A stretch of 64,000 bases of DNA. Origin: Mytilus trossulus (taxonomy: Eukaryota; Mollusca; Bivalvia; Mytilida; Mytilidae). Position 1 is the stretch's first letter. Each line of letters opens with the position of its first letter. The translations under genes were made by a program, and so were the position numbers. This document shows, in pieces, positions 1 to 11,600 of the stretch. Where the stretch lies: assembly GCF_036588685.1 (NCBI RefSeq), contig NC_086375.1, forward strand, positions 41,075,270 to 41,139,269, written 5' to 3'. The notes below the pieces were generated by a model. The model saw nothing but the letters and a program-made list of their open reading frames with translations. It did no database searches and was not told the DNA's origin.

Positions 1-249
1 TAACAGGACCATTATGACTTGGAGTACAAATACTCACTATTTCTGACATTACGGTCATAAAACTTTCAAGCAAGATTTTTGTACTCGAGAATTACCCAAT
101 CAAAATACAGGATTTGGTGTTTCAAGCATGATTTGTGTGCTCCAAGCACTGAGCAAAGTTTTATGACTTCAACCCCAGGACTACCTGATTTTGTTTCAGA
201 TGTTGGGTTTAGTACCACTTTCTGTTTGGGATTGTGTTGCTTAACCAGG
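1..249. other. AT-rich DNA without a recognisable gene
   Basis: Short open frames occur on both strands, but none has recognisable domains. The stretch about 100-240 has the look of an interspersed repeat that I cannot name. Confidence 0.4.
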
Positions 250-365
250 GGCATTTCCAGCCATTTCAAAAAAGGGGGGTTCCTAACCCAGGACAAAGGG
301 GGGTTCCAATCACATGTCCCCATTCAAATGCATTGATCGTCCAAAAAATTGGGGGGTTCCAACCT
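250..365 (+). repeat. Inverted-repeat (MITE-like) element, right end missing
   Basis: The text runs from a 'catttccagccatttc' start through several 'ggggggttcc' blocks and 'cattcaaatgcattgatc'. The same order occurs at 823-957, which has both terminal repeats. This copy lacks the right terminal repeat and is read as a truncated member. Confidence 0.65.
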
Positions 366-822
366 TAAAACTAAACAATCAATTCCTGAATGGTCCATGG
401 TCATCTATAAAAGTTGTAAATAAATGAATCAGAAATATACAGTCATCTTCCATCAACACCAACTGTTTACAAATAACAAATATGATATAATATGACCTGG
501 CACATTCAGTGAATAATTTGCAGTTGCTGAAAGAATACCCAAAGTATCTTCCTAAACTGATGATTTGGGACCCTAAGGTCCTACACTCTTTATAGCAATT
601 GCTGTATAGAAGATTTCTTATACCAATGTCATAAATATGAAAAGTAGGCAGTATGATGCTGACATTGATTTGCATAGCAAAAAATAAAATCACAGGAAAA
701 TTCAAAAAACAGAAAGTCTTTACCCAAACAGCAAAATCAAAAGCTTGAACACATCAAACTAATGTGCAGTTGAACTCAGAACTCCAGGAACATTTAAATG
801 TTTACACTTCTTAGTCTGCCCA
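366..822. other. AT-rich DNA, no gene seen
   Basis: A minus-strand open frame (379-705) has no domain-like composition. The text near 715-785 ('aaaatcaaaagcttgaacac' and following) resembles a stretch near 56410-56450 and is probably part of an interspersed repeat. Confidence 0.4.
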
Positions 823-957
823 TTGGCAGATCCAGCCATTTTTAAAAGGGCGTCCCAACCCAGAGTAAAGGGTGGGTCCAAGTATATGCTCCCATTCAAA
901 TGCATTGATCTTCCAAAAACAGGGGGTTCCAACCCCGGAACCCCCTGGATCCGCCAA
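823..957 (+). mobile_element. Short non-autonomous inverted-repeat element (MITE)
   Basis: The ends are inverted copies: TTGGCAGATCCAG at 823-835 and CTGGATCCGCCAA at 945-957, with one mismatch in 13. The interior carries G-run blocks and 'cattcaaatgcattgatctt', shared with 250-365 and, more degraded, with about 35922-36065. The TIR resembles those of the 1.48-kb element at 5897-7375 (CAGTGGCGGATTCAG), so these may be short and long relatives. No coding capacity. No certain target-site duplication was seen. Confidence 0.75.
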
Positions 958-2208
958 TGCTGCCTTAATTACTATACAAAGATGTATTTTTTTTTGTTTT
1001 TTATTTAGAAAGACATTCTTTTAAACATTGATTTGTTTAGCAGTTGAACACAATGAACTATGGAACATTTCCTTCTCAACCGTAGTTTGCTTACAAATTA
1101 ATGTGAATTAACTGGGAACAGATATGTCAATATATATGTTCATGGTATTAATCTATGTGTCTACTCCCACTTTCTTTCTGTAATGTTTTAAATTGTGATA
1201 GTCCCAGGTTTAAAAGTAAAAAAATCAAAAGTAGTACCAATTTTATAATATAAATCATTCAGAAAGTGCTTGTGCAAATTATAATATGTGCAATTTTGAC
1301 AAAAATTCACTGCACATCTATGCGTTTTCATGAAAGAAACCCCTGCCAACCAGGTTTTTTTTAAAGCATTTATGTATAGAATTACAACTTGTACCGAGAC
1401 ATTTGGTATAACTTAATAAGAGATTATCGATCTATTATACTACATTAAGTGATTTTGTAAATTTTGTTTGAAAGATAAATAATTAACTAATGAGTAATAA
1501 TTTCTTTTTGAAGAAAAAATATAATCTTAATATGAATATCTTAAAGGTATTGAAGTAAGACCTATAATTAACTGATAAATCTGCAATAATCATCTGTAAT
1601 TAGTCAATAATTTAGGTAAGTTCACGTATCAGTGATTGGCTTGAAACAGTTAGCAAAATTTTTAAACTCTTATTTAGAACAACCCAACATTATTTTAGTT
1701 TATTTCCCATAAAATGTCTGTTAACAATCTTGAATGTTAGAATTGTATTTCTATTAACATTTATTGAAATACAATTATGATCTTCAATATCATATTTGAT
1801 TATGATAATTATTTTCATAATCAATTATTCAAACTAAGCAATGATAATAGTATAAGAGGAAAATAGTATACCTATGTGTCAACTTACAAAACACCTCAAA
1901 ACAACCTTTAAGCCACAATAAAGTTCTAAGCTTCATGTCTATCTATTTGTCCTATGTCTTACATTTTTGTCAAGAAACTTCATTTGAAGTATTTTCGTTT
2001 TATTTCATTGTCTCATAAGATGAAAGTGAAACATGTAAAAGGGAACCGATTATTTGGTTAAGACTTAAACTGCAATTTAAATGAAATTGTTGGGCAAACT
2101 AAGTAACCCGCTATATCATTCGACTTGATTCACAGATGGCTCATTTTATCTACCGAAAAGGAAAAGTACTAATTCTTCTTCATTCAATTGTAAGCAATAG
2201 TGCTTTAC
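958..2208. other. AT-rich intergenic DNA
   Basis: No gene, long ORF, RNA gene or clear repeat was seen. Several AATAAA-like strings occur but without a gene next to them. Confidence 0.5.
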
Positions 2209-2412
2209 TTATATAGATATAGGAAGATGTGGTGAGAGTGCCAATGTATTATGAGACAACTCTACATCCAAAAAGCAATTTATAAAAGTAAACCATTATA
2301 GGTCAATGTACGGGCTTCAACACGGAGTCTTGGCTAAAACCGAACAACAAGCTAAAAAGGACCCCAAAATTACTAGTGTAAAACCATTCAAACGGGAAAA
2401 CCAACGGTCTAG
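2209..2412 (+). repeat. Interspersed repeat family R1, copy 1
   Basis: The motif 'aggaagatgtggtgagagtg' followed by 'gagacaactct' and 'aaaccattataggtcaatg' recurs in both orientations through the window: 7008, 18974, 31366, 40655, 51505, 56035 and 63808 on plus, and 23160, 27505, 29098 and 56780 on minus. It is one abundant non-coding family. I cannot assign it to a transposon class from these copies. Confidence 0.8.
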
Positions 2413-2699
2413 TTTATGTTCTTTTTTTTTCCACACCATACCTTGATACAATCTAATTATCGATCTCTGAAGTCAGAGATCAATATTTTAAAACTACTTT
2501 TCCAATCTTTCCATTAGTGGTTTCCATCACTTTGATTTAGAGAAACTTTTTCTGGGTCCCTATTGTAACGTGTAACCGGACGATCAATGGATCCATATCT
2601 GAATAAATCAGGATTTCAAGTGTTCAACTCAATTTTTCACCACAACCAGTTGTCCTATTCAAAACAATTAACCCATCCTTAAATTGATTCACAACAAAA

Positions 2700-3530
2700 A
2701 CTATATACACAGCACAATGCACATAAATCAAAATGCAAGGTGAAGTAACTCATTCACAATCCATAAACACACTGTATCATAACAGAATACATATACACAA
2801 TGTCATTATGCAATCACTATGCAACATGTATCAGACCGATTTATTCACAATGTCACTAACAGATTATTATGCAACATGCATACATTTTTGTACGGCCCTT
2901 AATTACACCATGTCACCAACAGATTACTTTGCAACATGCATCAAGTACGTATCACACAAAACGTATGAACACAAAATCACATATATACAACTTCTATTTA
3001 CAATGTCCACCAATATGTAGTATCATCTTGCTAGTCTACAACTAACCACAATAACACAATGACACTTTTACACATGCACAAATCCTTCAATGCACAAGGA
3101 ATATATATATAAACACAGCTGAACTCACGCACTAACTATCTCCTTGAGTTCACACACAATGAATATTATCCAACTGGTAAGGTTTAACACAGTGCACTTT
3201 CACGAATACACTTCCACAATATTACAACTTGCAACACCAGCAAGTAAACACGTTGTATTCTCACTAATACAAATTTATGAAGTATACACACTTCCACATA
3301 GTACAACTTGCAACACCAGCAAGTATACACCTTGTATTCTCATTAATACAAATCACTTATATATATATATCAGATTCACTTTATACATTGTATCACAATC
3401 ACTATTGCAACATCCACATATAAATCCGAACACTATTCATATATATCCTTTGGAATCACTTATTTCACTCTACTTACCAGTTGGAATATTTAATCCTGAT
3501 GTTAACACTTCAACGGTCCACATATAACTG
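2700..3530. repeat. Low-complexity stretch with short degenerate direct repeats
   Basis: The plus strand is strikingly poor in G and rich in A, C and T. Two units of about 34 bp with the core 'cagattattatgcaacatgc' sit at 2849 and 2909. A unit of about 65 bp ('acaacttgcaacaccagcaa' core) occurs at 3208-3272 and again at 3289-3353. Open frames at 2733-3020 and 3144-3527 come from this composition and are not taken as genes. Confidence 0.6.
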
Positions 3531-3989
3531 ACAAAGTTTCAACAAATGGAAGTTTTTAACGACCTTGACTGGCTATACAGCCCTTGCACGGTCGGCCAAG
3601 ACAAAGTTTCTCTGTCTTGAGCTGGCTTATATACTACCATATGGAACGGTCCATTATACGTGAAGGGGTGAAAATCAAGACTATACCAAAATTAGGGGTG
3701 TTTTAAGTAAAATATGGTGCTCCAACTATGAAGAAACTTATAAACATATAGAAATACAATTAACAGGGAAAGACAACTGCTGTTTCACATAAAAATAAAT
3801 AAGCTAAGGCCGATTTTCGTTACACTATGATGGAAAATTCTGAATACGCCACTTGAATTAGTATGGCGAAAACTACATAAAATGGAAATGTTAGCTCTCA
3901 TTTTGTTCTTTATACACATAGACATTTGTTTATTAACAAAAGTGTCTAAACAAATTAAATAAAAATATCCAGAGACCTATATATTTATA
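3531..3989. other. AT-rich intergenic DNA
   Basis: No gene or clear repeat seen. Confidence 0.4.
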
Positions 3990-4090
3990 GCTTATGTGGT
4001 CTAGCGCGTCGGGCACAGTGCCGAGCGATTTGGTGCAACGATATCTCAGTAGCATATTAAGTTCGAAACCCGTACAGGTTTTTTTTTTAT
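3990..4090 (+). mobile_element. tRNA-derived SINE head, copy 1
   Basis: An A-box-like 'tggtctagcgcg' near 3996 and a B-box-like 'gttcgaaacc' at 4061-4070 have RNA polymerase III spacing. Two similar heads occur at about 5670-5757 and 38550-38635. The copies share 'gcgatttggtg', an 'acga' block, 'cagtagcat' and the B box, so this is a dispersed SINE and not a working tRNA gene. A T-run follows the head. Confidence 0.7.
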
Positions 4091-4321
4091 TCCAAACATA
4101 TTGAATCTTATACGACGTGAAAATTTTTGCAGAGACAATCCTTCAACATCATTGAAATTGTTTTGTCAAATTGATTTCATGGATAAATATAATTATCCTT
4201 ACATCGTATATTTTATGTTATCTATTAATCATGCTTTTCTTTGTCTAATATGTTCTGCTTTTTATTTGTATTGTAGTCCTGTAATATTTTGTTTTCATTT
4301 CAATGTTATATTTAACTGTGC
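4091..4321. other. AT-rich DNA, no gene seen
   Basis: Part of an open frame with hydrophobic, low-complexity translation and no domain. Left unannotated. Confidence 0.35.
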
Positions 4322-4740
4322 CATTAAAGTGCGAGGTTTGGCATGCCTTAAAACCAGGTTCAACCCACCACTTTTATTCCCCTTTAAAAGTGTCCTGTAC
4401 CAAGTCAGGAAGATGGTCATTGTTATAATATTGTTCGTTTCTGTGTGTGTGTGTTGCATTTTAACGTTGAGTCGTTTCTGTTTTCTCTTAATTTTGAGAT
4501 AAGACGTGGCACGGTACTTGTCTATCCCATATTTATGTATTTGGTTTTGATGTTATATTTGTTATTCTCGTGGTGTATTGTCTGTTGCTTGGTCCGTTTC
4601 TGTGTGCTGTTGCGTTTGTGTCGTTGTTCTCCTCTTATATTTAATGCGTTTCCCTCGGTTTTGGTTTGTTGCCCCGATTTTGTTTTTTGTCCATGGATTT
4701 ATGAGTTTTGAACAGCGGTATACTACTGTTGCCTTTATTT
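4322..4740 (+). repeat. Interspersed repeat family R3
   Basis: The stretch from 'gtgcgaggtttggcatgcc' through 'ccaagtcaggaag' to 'tgagttttgaacagcggtat' shares its first third with the reverse complement of about 56410-56570 ('gaggtttaggtagc', 'accaggttcaatccacca', 'accaagtcagga'). The overlapping open frames here (4101-4502, 4445-4711, 4578-4802) are hydrophobic translations of repeat DNA. From memory this text is frequent in mussel genomes; that is recollection, not a search. Confidence 0.6.
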
Positions 4741-5624
4741 ATGATTTGGATTATATTTATTTGTTGAGAAAGGTTTCTGCAGATATTTTCGGGTTTGTTT
4801 GAGACATGTTGTCAGATGGGATCCATTAGTACTTTCCATGTAGGAAACTATCAGACCAATCTATTTGATGTCTGAGGGTTTTAGCTGTTCCCCTAATGGA
4901 TCGGTAGTTTCTTTCCGAGATCCTTTATCGTAGGATTTTCGGCTTTCCTCTACCAGGAATACAGCTGGGCATTTAGCGGTATCGGTTTGGATTCCAAGTA
5001 TGTCTTTCCGGTTTCCTGTTTGTTGTCTAGGCATTTGTGCGGCATCCGGGGTGACCTTATCCTTTATTTTGTATATAATGTTTTTTTATATTATTCATTT
5101 TTTTTTATTTTTGAGGATGAGCGAGTCAGGTGAGTGGGTGTGTTCGTATGCTTTATTACATTGTACTTATTGATTTGGGGAAGGTTAACTTTCTGGTAGT
5201 AAGACCCGTCACGGCCAGGCTGGGAGACTGGATAGGCAAATGCTCACATTAAATCTGTACCGATACAGTGTGTTAAATGTCTTCCTTTTTACACCATAAC
5301 CCATGGTGGTGCTCCTACTAAAGGAGGAAGATACAGAACATACATAAATACAGGGAAGAACAAAAAAATATTTCATCAAATTAACAGATTTTAAATTGTT
5401 GGGCTGCTATTTAGACGAATTATATAAACAGAATGTGTTAACAGCCTTGCATCACGATCACTTGTGATCCAATGGATTAATATGTTGTAGAGATGTAACT
5501 GGACGTTCAGCCGTACTTATAATATAATTATTTCTGTGACTGCATCCTTAATTGATTTGTAAGATGATTGAGCTGATCTGTAAAAATTCCATCATCATGC
5601 CTTGTATATCATGCAAGTGGTGTT
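4741..5624. other. Intergenic DNA with a partial SINE body
   Basis: No gene. The stretch about 5333-5430 ('agggaagaacaaaaaaatat', then 'ttgttgggctgctatttaga') matches the body that follows the SINE heads at 5760 and 38635, so a headless SINE fragment lies here. Confidence 0.5.
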
Positions 5625-5835
5625 ACGAAGCTAAATTGAAACAGACGGAGAAAGGTTACATACGGCCACCGAAAGCTTAGCGCATCGGGCATAGTGCAAA
5701 GCGATTTGGTGCCACGCTATATATCTCAGTAGCATGAGTTCGAATTTCGACCAGGGAGTCCAGTGAAGAACAAAAAAATGGCATCAGCAAATTTACAGAT
5801 CTAACATTGTTGAGCTGTTATTTAGACGAATTGTT
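5625..5835 (+). mobile_element. tRNA-derived SINE, copy 2 with body
   Basis: A leading 'gaaaggttacatacggccac' is followed by an A-box-like block near 5680 and a B-box-like 'gttcgaattt' at 5738. The body then reads 'aatttacagatctaacattg' and 'tatttagacgaattgt'. The same order of segments occurs at 38460-38705, so the family unit is about 210-245 bp. Confidence 0.75.
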
Positions 5836-5844
5836 TATATATCT

Positions 5845-5896
5845 CCTGTTTCGACTCTTTAAAATTCAAGAGTCTATCCTAAATTGAGGTACATTG
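5845..5896 (+). repeat. Repeat H, copy 1, left segment
   Basis: 'tttcgactct...atcctaaattgaggta' parallels 18347-18385 in the uninterrupted copy. The copy is cut here by the element at 5897-7375 and resumes at 7376. Confidence 0.75.
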
Positions 5897-7375
5897 CAGT
5901 GGCGGATTCAGAGGGGAGCGTAGAGGGCGTACGCCCCCCCTCCCCCTTTTGCTCGGACTTTGTTGGGTTTTTTTTCGGTAAAATGATTTATCAGAACTTT
6001 GCCATTTCCCGTGTATCTAATTTTTATACAATTCTTTACTTATAAAGATATTTTCGCTGGTATTTACTGATTGTCAAAGTGTGATTTGCTATGGTGGAGT
6101 TGACCAGTCAGTGCGTTGAAAAAAACGTTACTCGGTCATTAAGAAAATTATATTACAGTAACACATTGATTAGGCTGAGAATGTCATGACAATCATGAAT
6201 CCTTCAAAATGACACACGTATTTACTTCTATTTCACCAAACAGATAGTCATAGTAAATTCTCTATAGACTATTACACTCTCATGAAAAAATGTTCCACCA
6301 TATTATTTACCTACGCCTACGAAAACATGTTTAACCCCAGATGCCCCAGCATATTTTATAAATAACAAAGATAAATAATGATCAGTATTTATAAGCTCTA
6401 GAAGATTTCAAGTCTCAGGTACGAACAATTTGATTTGAGGTGGCAGTATGAGATATTTGAGAGAGAAAAAATGACTCTGATTCTTGCCTTAAATAAAATT
6501 CTGTTCCGGCCGTATCTTGATTGAAAACAATAGTCTTGTCCACTTTTTCGCTATTAGAAACTAAAATTTCCAACAAAATTTATTTAGCATTTAATGAACA
6601 TGATGAATAAAAAGGGCGTATTTTTTTTATTTTTTGGCCGGGGTTTGCATGTCTGACTGGGATTTCTGTTTCGACGGACTTTTATATTGAATAAAAATTT
6701 TAAGACGTGACTGTAACCTGCCTGCTGGGTATGCAGCCTTTATGTCTCCATTTGACGACCGTCATTCATAAATTCGTTGTCATTTCAGACTCTTTCGTAG
6801 CCTTTGGTTGATTTGGATCCGCTCACTTCCCTTAGTTTTGTTGGGTGAAACATAACAACCAAACATTTTGATAAAAACTGCATGTTTGTCCTTTTAACTC
6901 GTGTCGGTCGTATTGTAAATTTCATCGAATAGCGTATATCTTGTTTACACCAAGAAATCTGTGAGGTTATGATAACTTAACTTGCAACAAACCGGCCGCG
7001 AATTTCCATAGATATAGGAAGATGTGGTGTGAGTGCCAATGAGACAACTCTCTATCCAAAGACAATTTAAAAAGTAAACCATTATAGGTTAATTTTTTAC
7101 TGACAAGTCCCACATCAATTATATCAGTACATAGCTTTGGATCCATACCATTATATGATAGATAATTAAAAGGTAGAATACAGCATAAAAATGTCTAACC
7201 CTTACACTTTACAGCACTGAACTATAAAATATACATGGCCTACGTTTATATAGTACATATTACACTTATTTTATGTTTTTTAGCCCAAAAAAGGTCCCAA
7301 AATTTTTTCGCCTCGTTCCGCTCGCCGAACTTAAAAACCTTCGCCCCCCTTTTCAAAATTCTGTATCCGCCCCTG
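5897..7375. mobile_element. 1.48-kb non-coding DNA transposon with TIRs, TSD CATTG
   Basis: The left end reads CAGTGGCGGATTCAG and the right end, reverse-complemented, CAGGGGCGGATACAG (13 of 15 identical). CATTG directly precedes (5892-5896) and follows (7376-7380) the element. The uninterrupted H repeat at 18345 reads straight across this point ('aggtaaattatatggcc'), which supports an insertion. No transposase is recognisable, so it is non-autonomous or decayed. An R1 fragment (7008-7091) lies inside it. Near the right end (about 7302-7333) is a GC-rich hairpin module, 'cgcctcgttccgctcgccga', also present in the unrelated-TIR element at 40004-40485. The superfamily is uncertain; hAT-like ends are possible, but a 5-bp TSD does not fit hAT. 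Confidence 0.8.
7008..7091 (+). repeat. Interspersed repeat R1, copy 2
   Basis: 'ataggaagatgtggtgtgag' with 'gagacaactctctatccaaa' and 'aaaccattatagg'. It is nested within the 5897-7375 element. Confidence 0.8.
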
Positions 7376-7538
7376 CATTGTATGGCCTTCCAAATACTAA
7401 GTACCCTAACACCACTTAAGAGAAATCAGTTGTCGAAATCCGGATATAGTGTTCAATTTTTCGCACCTCATTTTTGCGATATGATACCGCAAACTATACT
7501 ACATCTTCTCCGTAAGTTTATTGTTTTCTGTTTGGTAT
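7376..7538 (+). repeat. Repeat H, copy 1, middle segment with left GGTAT
   Basis: 'tatggccttccaaatac' through 'tttattgttttctgtttggt' aligns with 18387-18535. It ends in GGTAT (7534-7538), the left target-site copy of the retroelement composite. The plus frame through here is a degraded version of the short frame at 18284-18538. Confidence 0.8.
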
Positions 7539-7598
7539 TGTTGTGAACATTATTTTCGGCTAAACAAAACTATGAAACTATAATTAACGTTCATAACA
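7539..7598 (-). repeat. 60-bp LTR-like segment where B's 3' LTR should be
   Basis: The plus strand begins TGTTGTGAACATTATTT, like the 504-bp LTRs, and ends GTTCATAACA, so both ends look like LTR termini. The interior ('ctatgaaactataattaacg') is absent from the 504-bp LTR. The last 36 bases plus CTG recur at 16317-16355 next to A's primer binding site. It could be a short LTR of another subfamily belonging to A, or an internally deleted LTR. Confidence 0.7.
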
Positions 7599-7611
7599 CT
7601 GCCCTCCGTCA
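7599..7611 (-). other. Polypurine tract of element B
   Basis: On the minus strand 'tgacggagggcag' abuts a TGTT LTR start. Upstream, the minus strand reads 'tttcgagacgaaatt', close to 'tttcgaggacgaaatt' before A's tract. This is the expected plus-strand priming site. Confidence 0.8.
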
Positions 7612-7883
7612 AAATAATTTCGTCTCGAAATTACAAAAAAATATTAAAAGTGATATTTTCTCAAATTAAAATTAAGCGATTTTTACAAGCACCTGCCGTG
7701 GAGCTTATGAATACATGTATACAAGTAAATTGCAAATTTTATATATGCATATAAATATTTCCGGTCATGTCTCGATTGATTGGATATCAGGATATCACGA
7801 CACGTATTATTGGTTATGTTAACAATTATATCAATGAAAATAAACACAATTTATATACAAATAAATGTCAAGTATGAAGAAAA
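7612..7883 (-). other. 3' untranslated part of element B
   Basis: AT-rich sequence between the ORF3 stop and the polypurine tract. No further frame was seen. Confidence 0.6.
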
Positions 7884-8561
7884 TTAAAAATGTTCACATT
7901 TTCTTTTTGGTACCACAACCACACTTCGTATCCTTTTGTTAGGTTCCTGGTAACTCCTCTTTCTATCCTTTCTTCTTTCCTCCTTCTCGCTCGTCTGGTT
8001 TTCTTTATTTTTCTGGTTTTGTACATGTAGTTCTGCTTTAGTTTGGTTAAGTTCAGATTTTAAATTCTTTTTGGTTTCTTCCATCTTATTTAAATAATTT
8101 TCAAATTGATTTCTTTCTTTGACTAAAGTGTCTGTTAGATTTAAGATCTCTTCTTTAAGAGTAAAAATAGTTTTATCTTCTTCTGTACATGTCATTTCAA
8201 CAATCACCACTTCCTCTGAATATTCAGGTACAGGTTCAATAGGTATGTTACTGGGTTGAACAGAAGTATATTCTATTGGTATGAGTTGACCATTGGGACT
8301 TATGTCCAACTCAAATTTCTTATCGGACTCTATACAATAAGCTTTATCGGATAGAATTGTATGACAGGAATTAACAGCACTAATATGCTTTGGGAAAGAG
8401 CTTAAATGTTTCTCCCATTTAAATTTGTTGATGGCTCTAAATTTACATAAAACACAAAAATATGGTACATCATTCTCTGGTAAATGTCTTTTTAAAAAAT
8501 GATCCACAGCATTTTTCCTTTTTCCTTTAAATTTACAAAGTGAACACTGTAGGAAAACCAT
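7884..8561 (-). CDS. Third ORF of Gypsy element B: zinc-finger/coiled-coil protein
   Basis: This 225-residue protein starts at the first ATG (8561); the frame is open further upstream without an ATG. It lies downstream of pol, where errantivirus-like elements carry env. It has no signal peptide or membrane segment, so it is not an envelope protein. Residues 6-26 form a C2H2-like finger (C6-C9-H21-H26) and residues 36-59 a second, looser one (C36-C39-H52-H59). An acidic linker follows, then a Glu/Lys/Asn-rich stretch about 126-180 likely to form a coiled coil. The tail is very basic (KEERRKDRKR, later PKRKCEHF) and looks like a nuclear-localisation or nucleic-acid-binding segment. The minus-strand string 'tatgtattttcag' ends five bases before the ATG and looks like a splice acceptor, so a spliced subgenomic mRNA is likely. 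Function unknown; an RNA/DNA-binding accessory protein is the natural guess. Confidence 0.75.
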   Translation of the reverse strand: MVFLQCSLCKFKGKRKNAVDHFLKRHLPENDVPYFCVLCKFRAINKFKWEKHLSSFPKHISAVNSCHTILSDKAYCIESDKKFELDISPNGQLIPIEYTSVQPSNIPIEPVPEYSEEVVIVEMTCTEEDKTIFTLKEEILNLTDTLVKERNQFENYLNKMEETKKNLKSELNQTKAELHVQNQKNKENQTSEKEERRKDRKRSYQEPNKRIRSVVVVPKRKCEHF

Positions 8562-8681
8562 TTTACTGAAAATACATAAAATTAACAAAATTTTTATAAA
8601 TCTTAAGCTATATTTCTATTATCATATCAACTTATAGTACATGTACATGTACAAGCTGATTAGTATTTTATGAAACTCTTG

Positions 8682-11600
8682 TCAATCAGAAGTACAGGAC
8701 TTAAGTCTGTCAAAATGAACTATTTCAATTTTATTCTTATAAGATATTTCATATACCACAGGACTTAAAACTTTTGTAACCTTATATGGACCAACCCAAG
8801 GTGACTTAAACTTTTTGTTAATGTTTTTATCAAATTTATAGACAAGGGACCCAACTTTATATTGACTGTGGAAAATCCTAGTATCGTGATCACGCTTCTG
8901 TCGTTCTGCATATGATTTCAAGTGATTGCGTGCAATACTGTAAACTTCCATCATCTTAGCTCGTAATCTGGTGATATACTGATCCTCGTTGTTGTAATCT
9001 TTTTCCTTTGGAAAAGGAAATAAAATGGAACTGGAAATGTTGATTTCCCTTCCCAGCATCATGAAATTAGGTGTGTGTCCAGTTGCTGGATGTGGACTAC
9101 TTCTATAGGCTGATAAAAGAAGATTTATATACAAATCCCAATTATTAGCATTAGAATTTATGAAACTTTTTATCATTCCAGCTAATGTTCTATTAAATCT
9201 TTCTATCATTCCATTTGATGATGGATGATAGGCTGTGGTCCTAGTCTTTGAGATTTCTAGTAGTTTACATACTTCTGCAAATAACTGGCTCTCAAAATTC
9301 CTTCCCTGGTCAGTATGGATCTCCAGTGGTGCTCCAAATCTGGCTATAAATTCCTGAACCAATTTCTCTGCTATAATGTCAGCATTTTGATGAGGAATTG
9401 GGTAGACTTCCATCCATCTAGTAAAATAGTCGCCTATGACTAAAAGATATCTATTCCTGTTTTTGGTAATAGGCAAAGGTCCCATGATATCAATTGCTAT
9501 GCGATCCATTGGATTACCTACTCTGTAATCCACCAGAGGTGCAGTTGGCTTTCTTGAAGAATTTTTCAATCTGTTACAAATCTGGCACATTTTAATGTGA
9601 GATGTTACATCTTTTCCAATTCCATACCAGGTGAAATTATGCCTCATCTTGTCTTTTGTCTTTGCAACTCCTAGATGTCCAGAAAATGGTGTATCATGAC
9701 AATTTATCATGATTTCCTTTTGAAGAATGGCTGGAACTATTAGCTGTAAATTGTATTTGCCATCTTCGTCTAAAATCCATTTTTGGAATATTACGCCCTC
9801 TACAAGTACTACATTCTGCCAATTCAACCAGTAACGCCGTACAGCAGGGTTCAAACTTGCCGCCTTATCTCTATCTGGTATAGAACCACTGATCATCCAT
9901 TGGTGAAGAATTTTTAGATTTTCGTCCTCTTTTTGAAATACAGACATCTCCTGATTAGTATACTTGGCTAACCACGTTCTGTTTGTACCTGGATTTTTGT
10001 AATGTTGTTGTCTGGTTGTGACCCTTATTTTACTCTCTGTGTCTTTACGATGATCTATCTTGCTGCTTAATTCTTTGATGTTGTCAATTTCCAACTTAAA
10101 TTTCTGCCAGTCCTCCATTAGGCCTTTGCAACATTTGCAGTCTTCCTTATATTCATCTCTCTTCTGGTGTTCACATAGCTGATCATTGTAGTCTAACCTT
10201 GACAGTGCATCAGCGTTGCTATGTTTGATACCAGGGCGGACAGCAATATCAAAATCATACTGTGCTAAGGACTCAATCCACCTTGCTAATTGACCTTGAG
10301 GGTCCTTAAATGAATACAACCATTTTAGTGCAGCATGATCAGTTCTAATGGTAAACTTGTTGCCTAACAAATAATGTTTGAAATGGTGTATAAAAGTCAC
10401 CATTGCCAAAAGCTCCCTTCTTGTCACACTATATCTCTGTTGGGTTTGGTCTAACTTTTTAGAGGCATAAGCTATGACTTTTTCTTTTCCATCTTGTATC
10501 TGCTGAAGGACACCACCTATACCAATGTTTGAAGCATCTGTGTCCAAAATGAATTTTCCATCTGGCTTTGGATATGCAAGTATAGGGGCTGTGCATAGTG
10601 CTGTCCGAAGTAGGTCAAAACTCTTTTGCACTGCATCTGTCCATTCAAAAATTGTATCTTTCCTAGTCAATTGACTCAATGGGGCTGCAATATTACTGAA
10701 TCCTCTGATAAATTGTCTATAATAATTACAGAGTCCCAGAAATTGTTGTATTTCTTTGGTGTTGCTAGGTGTTTTCCAATTTTGAACTCTTTCTATTATC
10801 TGTGGGTTAGGTTTCACTCCATGCTTACCAACAATATGCCCTAAATACAAAATTTCATCCTTAATCAAATCACATTTGGATGGTTTTAACTTTAGTCCTG
10901 CTTTCTTCAATCTAGTCAGAACTTCTCCTAGGTGTTGAAAATGTTCATCTATATCAGAACTAAAGATAATGATGTCATCTAGATAAATCAATAAGGTTTG
11001 CCATTGTAATCCACGGAAAATGAGTTCCATGCACCGTTGGAATGTAGCTGGCGCATTACATAATCCAAATGGCATCTTGGTATACTCGAACAACCCATAT
11101 TTGGTGATGAATGCTGTTTTTGGAATATCATTTTCTTCAACCTGCAGCTGCCAGTAACCACTCTGTAAATCGAAACAGGAGGATACAGAAGCTGAGTGAA
11201 GACAATCGATGCACATATCTATTCTCGGAATCGGGTAGGCGCATTTAATTGTTAGATCGTTCAAAAATCTGTAATCAAGACACCACCTAACAGTTTGATC
11301 TTTCTTCCGTACCAGGACGACATTTGATGCCCAAGGTGATGTGGAAGGTCTGATGACACCGTTATCCAACTGGTCTTTTAAATTTTTCATCTCTTCACCT
11401 TCAAATCTAATGGGAGTACGTCGTAATGGCTGTCTTATTGGTGCTGCTCCAGCAGTATCAATTTTATGCTTTACAAGGGCACATGTACCTAATTCTGTTC
11501 TATTCGAAGCAAATGCGTCCTTATTTGTCAGCAATAGATCTCTTAATTTCTGACGATTAACTTCATCTGTAAGATTCTTTGAGCTCCTTTCATACAGATC

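Noticed and set aside
2733-3527. Two plus-strand ORFs of 95 and 127 codons
   Set aside because: They arise from a G-poor, repeat-containing stretch; the translations are Thr/His/Ile/Tyr-rich without domains.
4101-4802. Overlapping hydrophobic ORFs that look like membrane proteins
   Set aside because: The DNA belongs to an interspersed repeat with a related copy on the minus strand at about 56400-56600; hydrophobicity follows from T-rich codons.
7884-8561. Envelope gene in the Gypsy element
   Set aside because: Position fits env, but there is no signal peptide, fusion peptide or membrane anchor; the protein has zinc fingers and a coiled coil.
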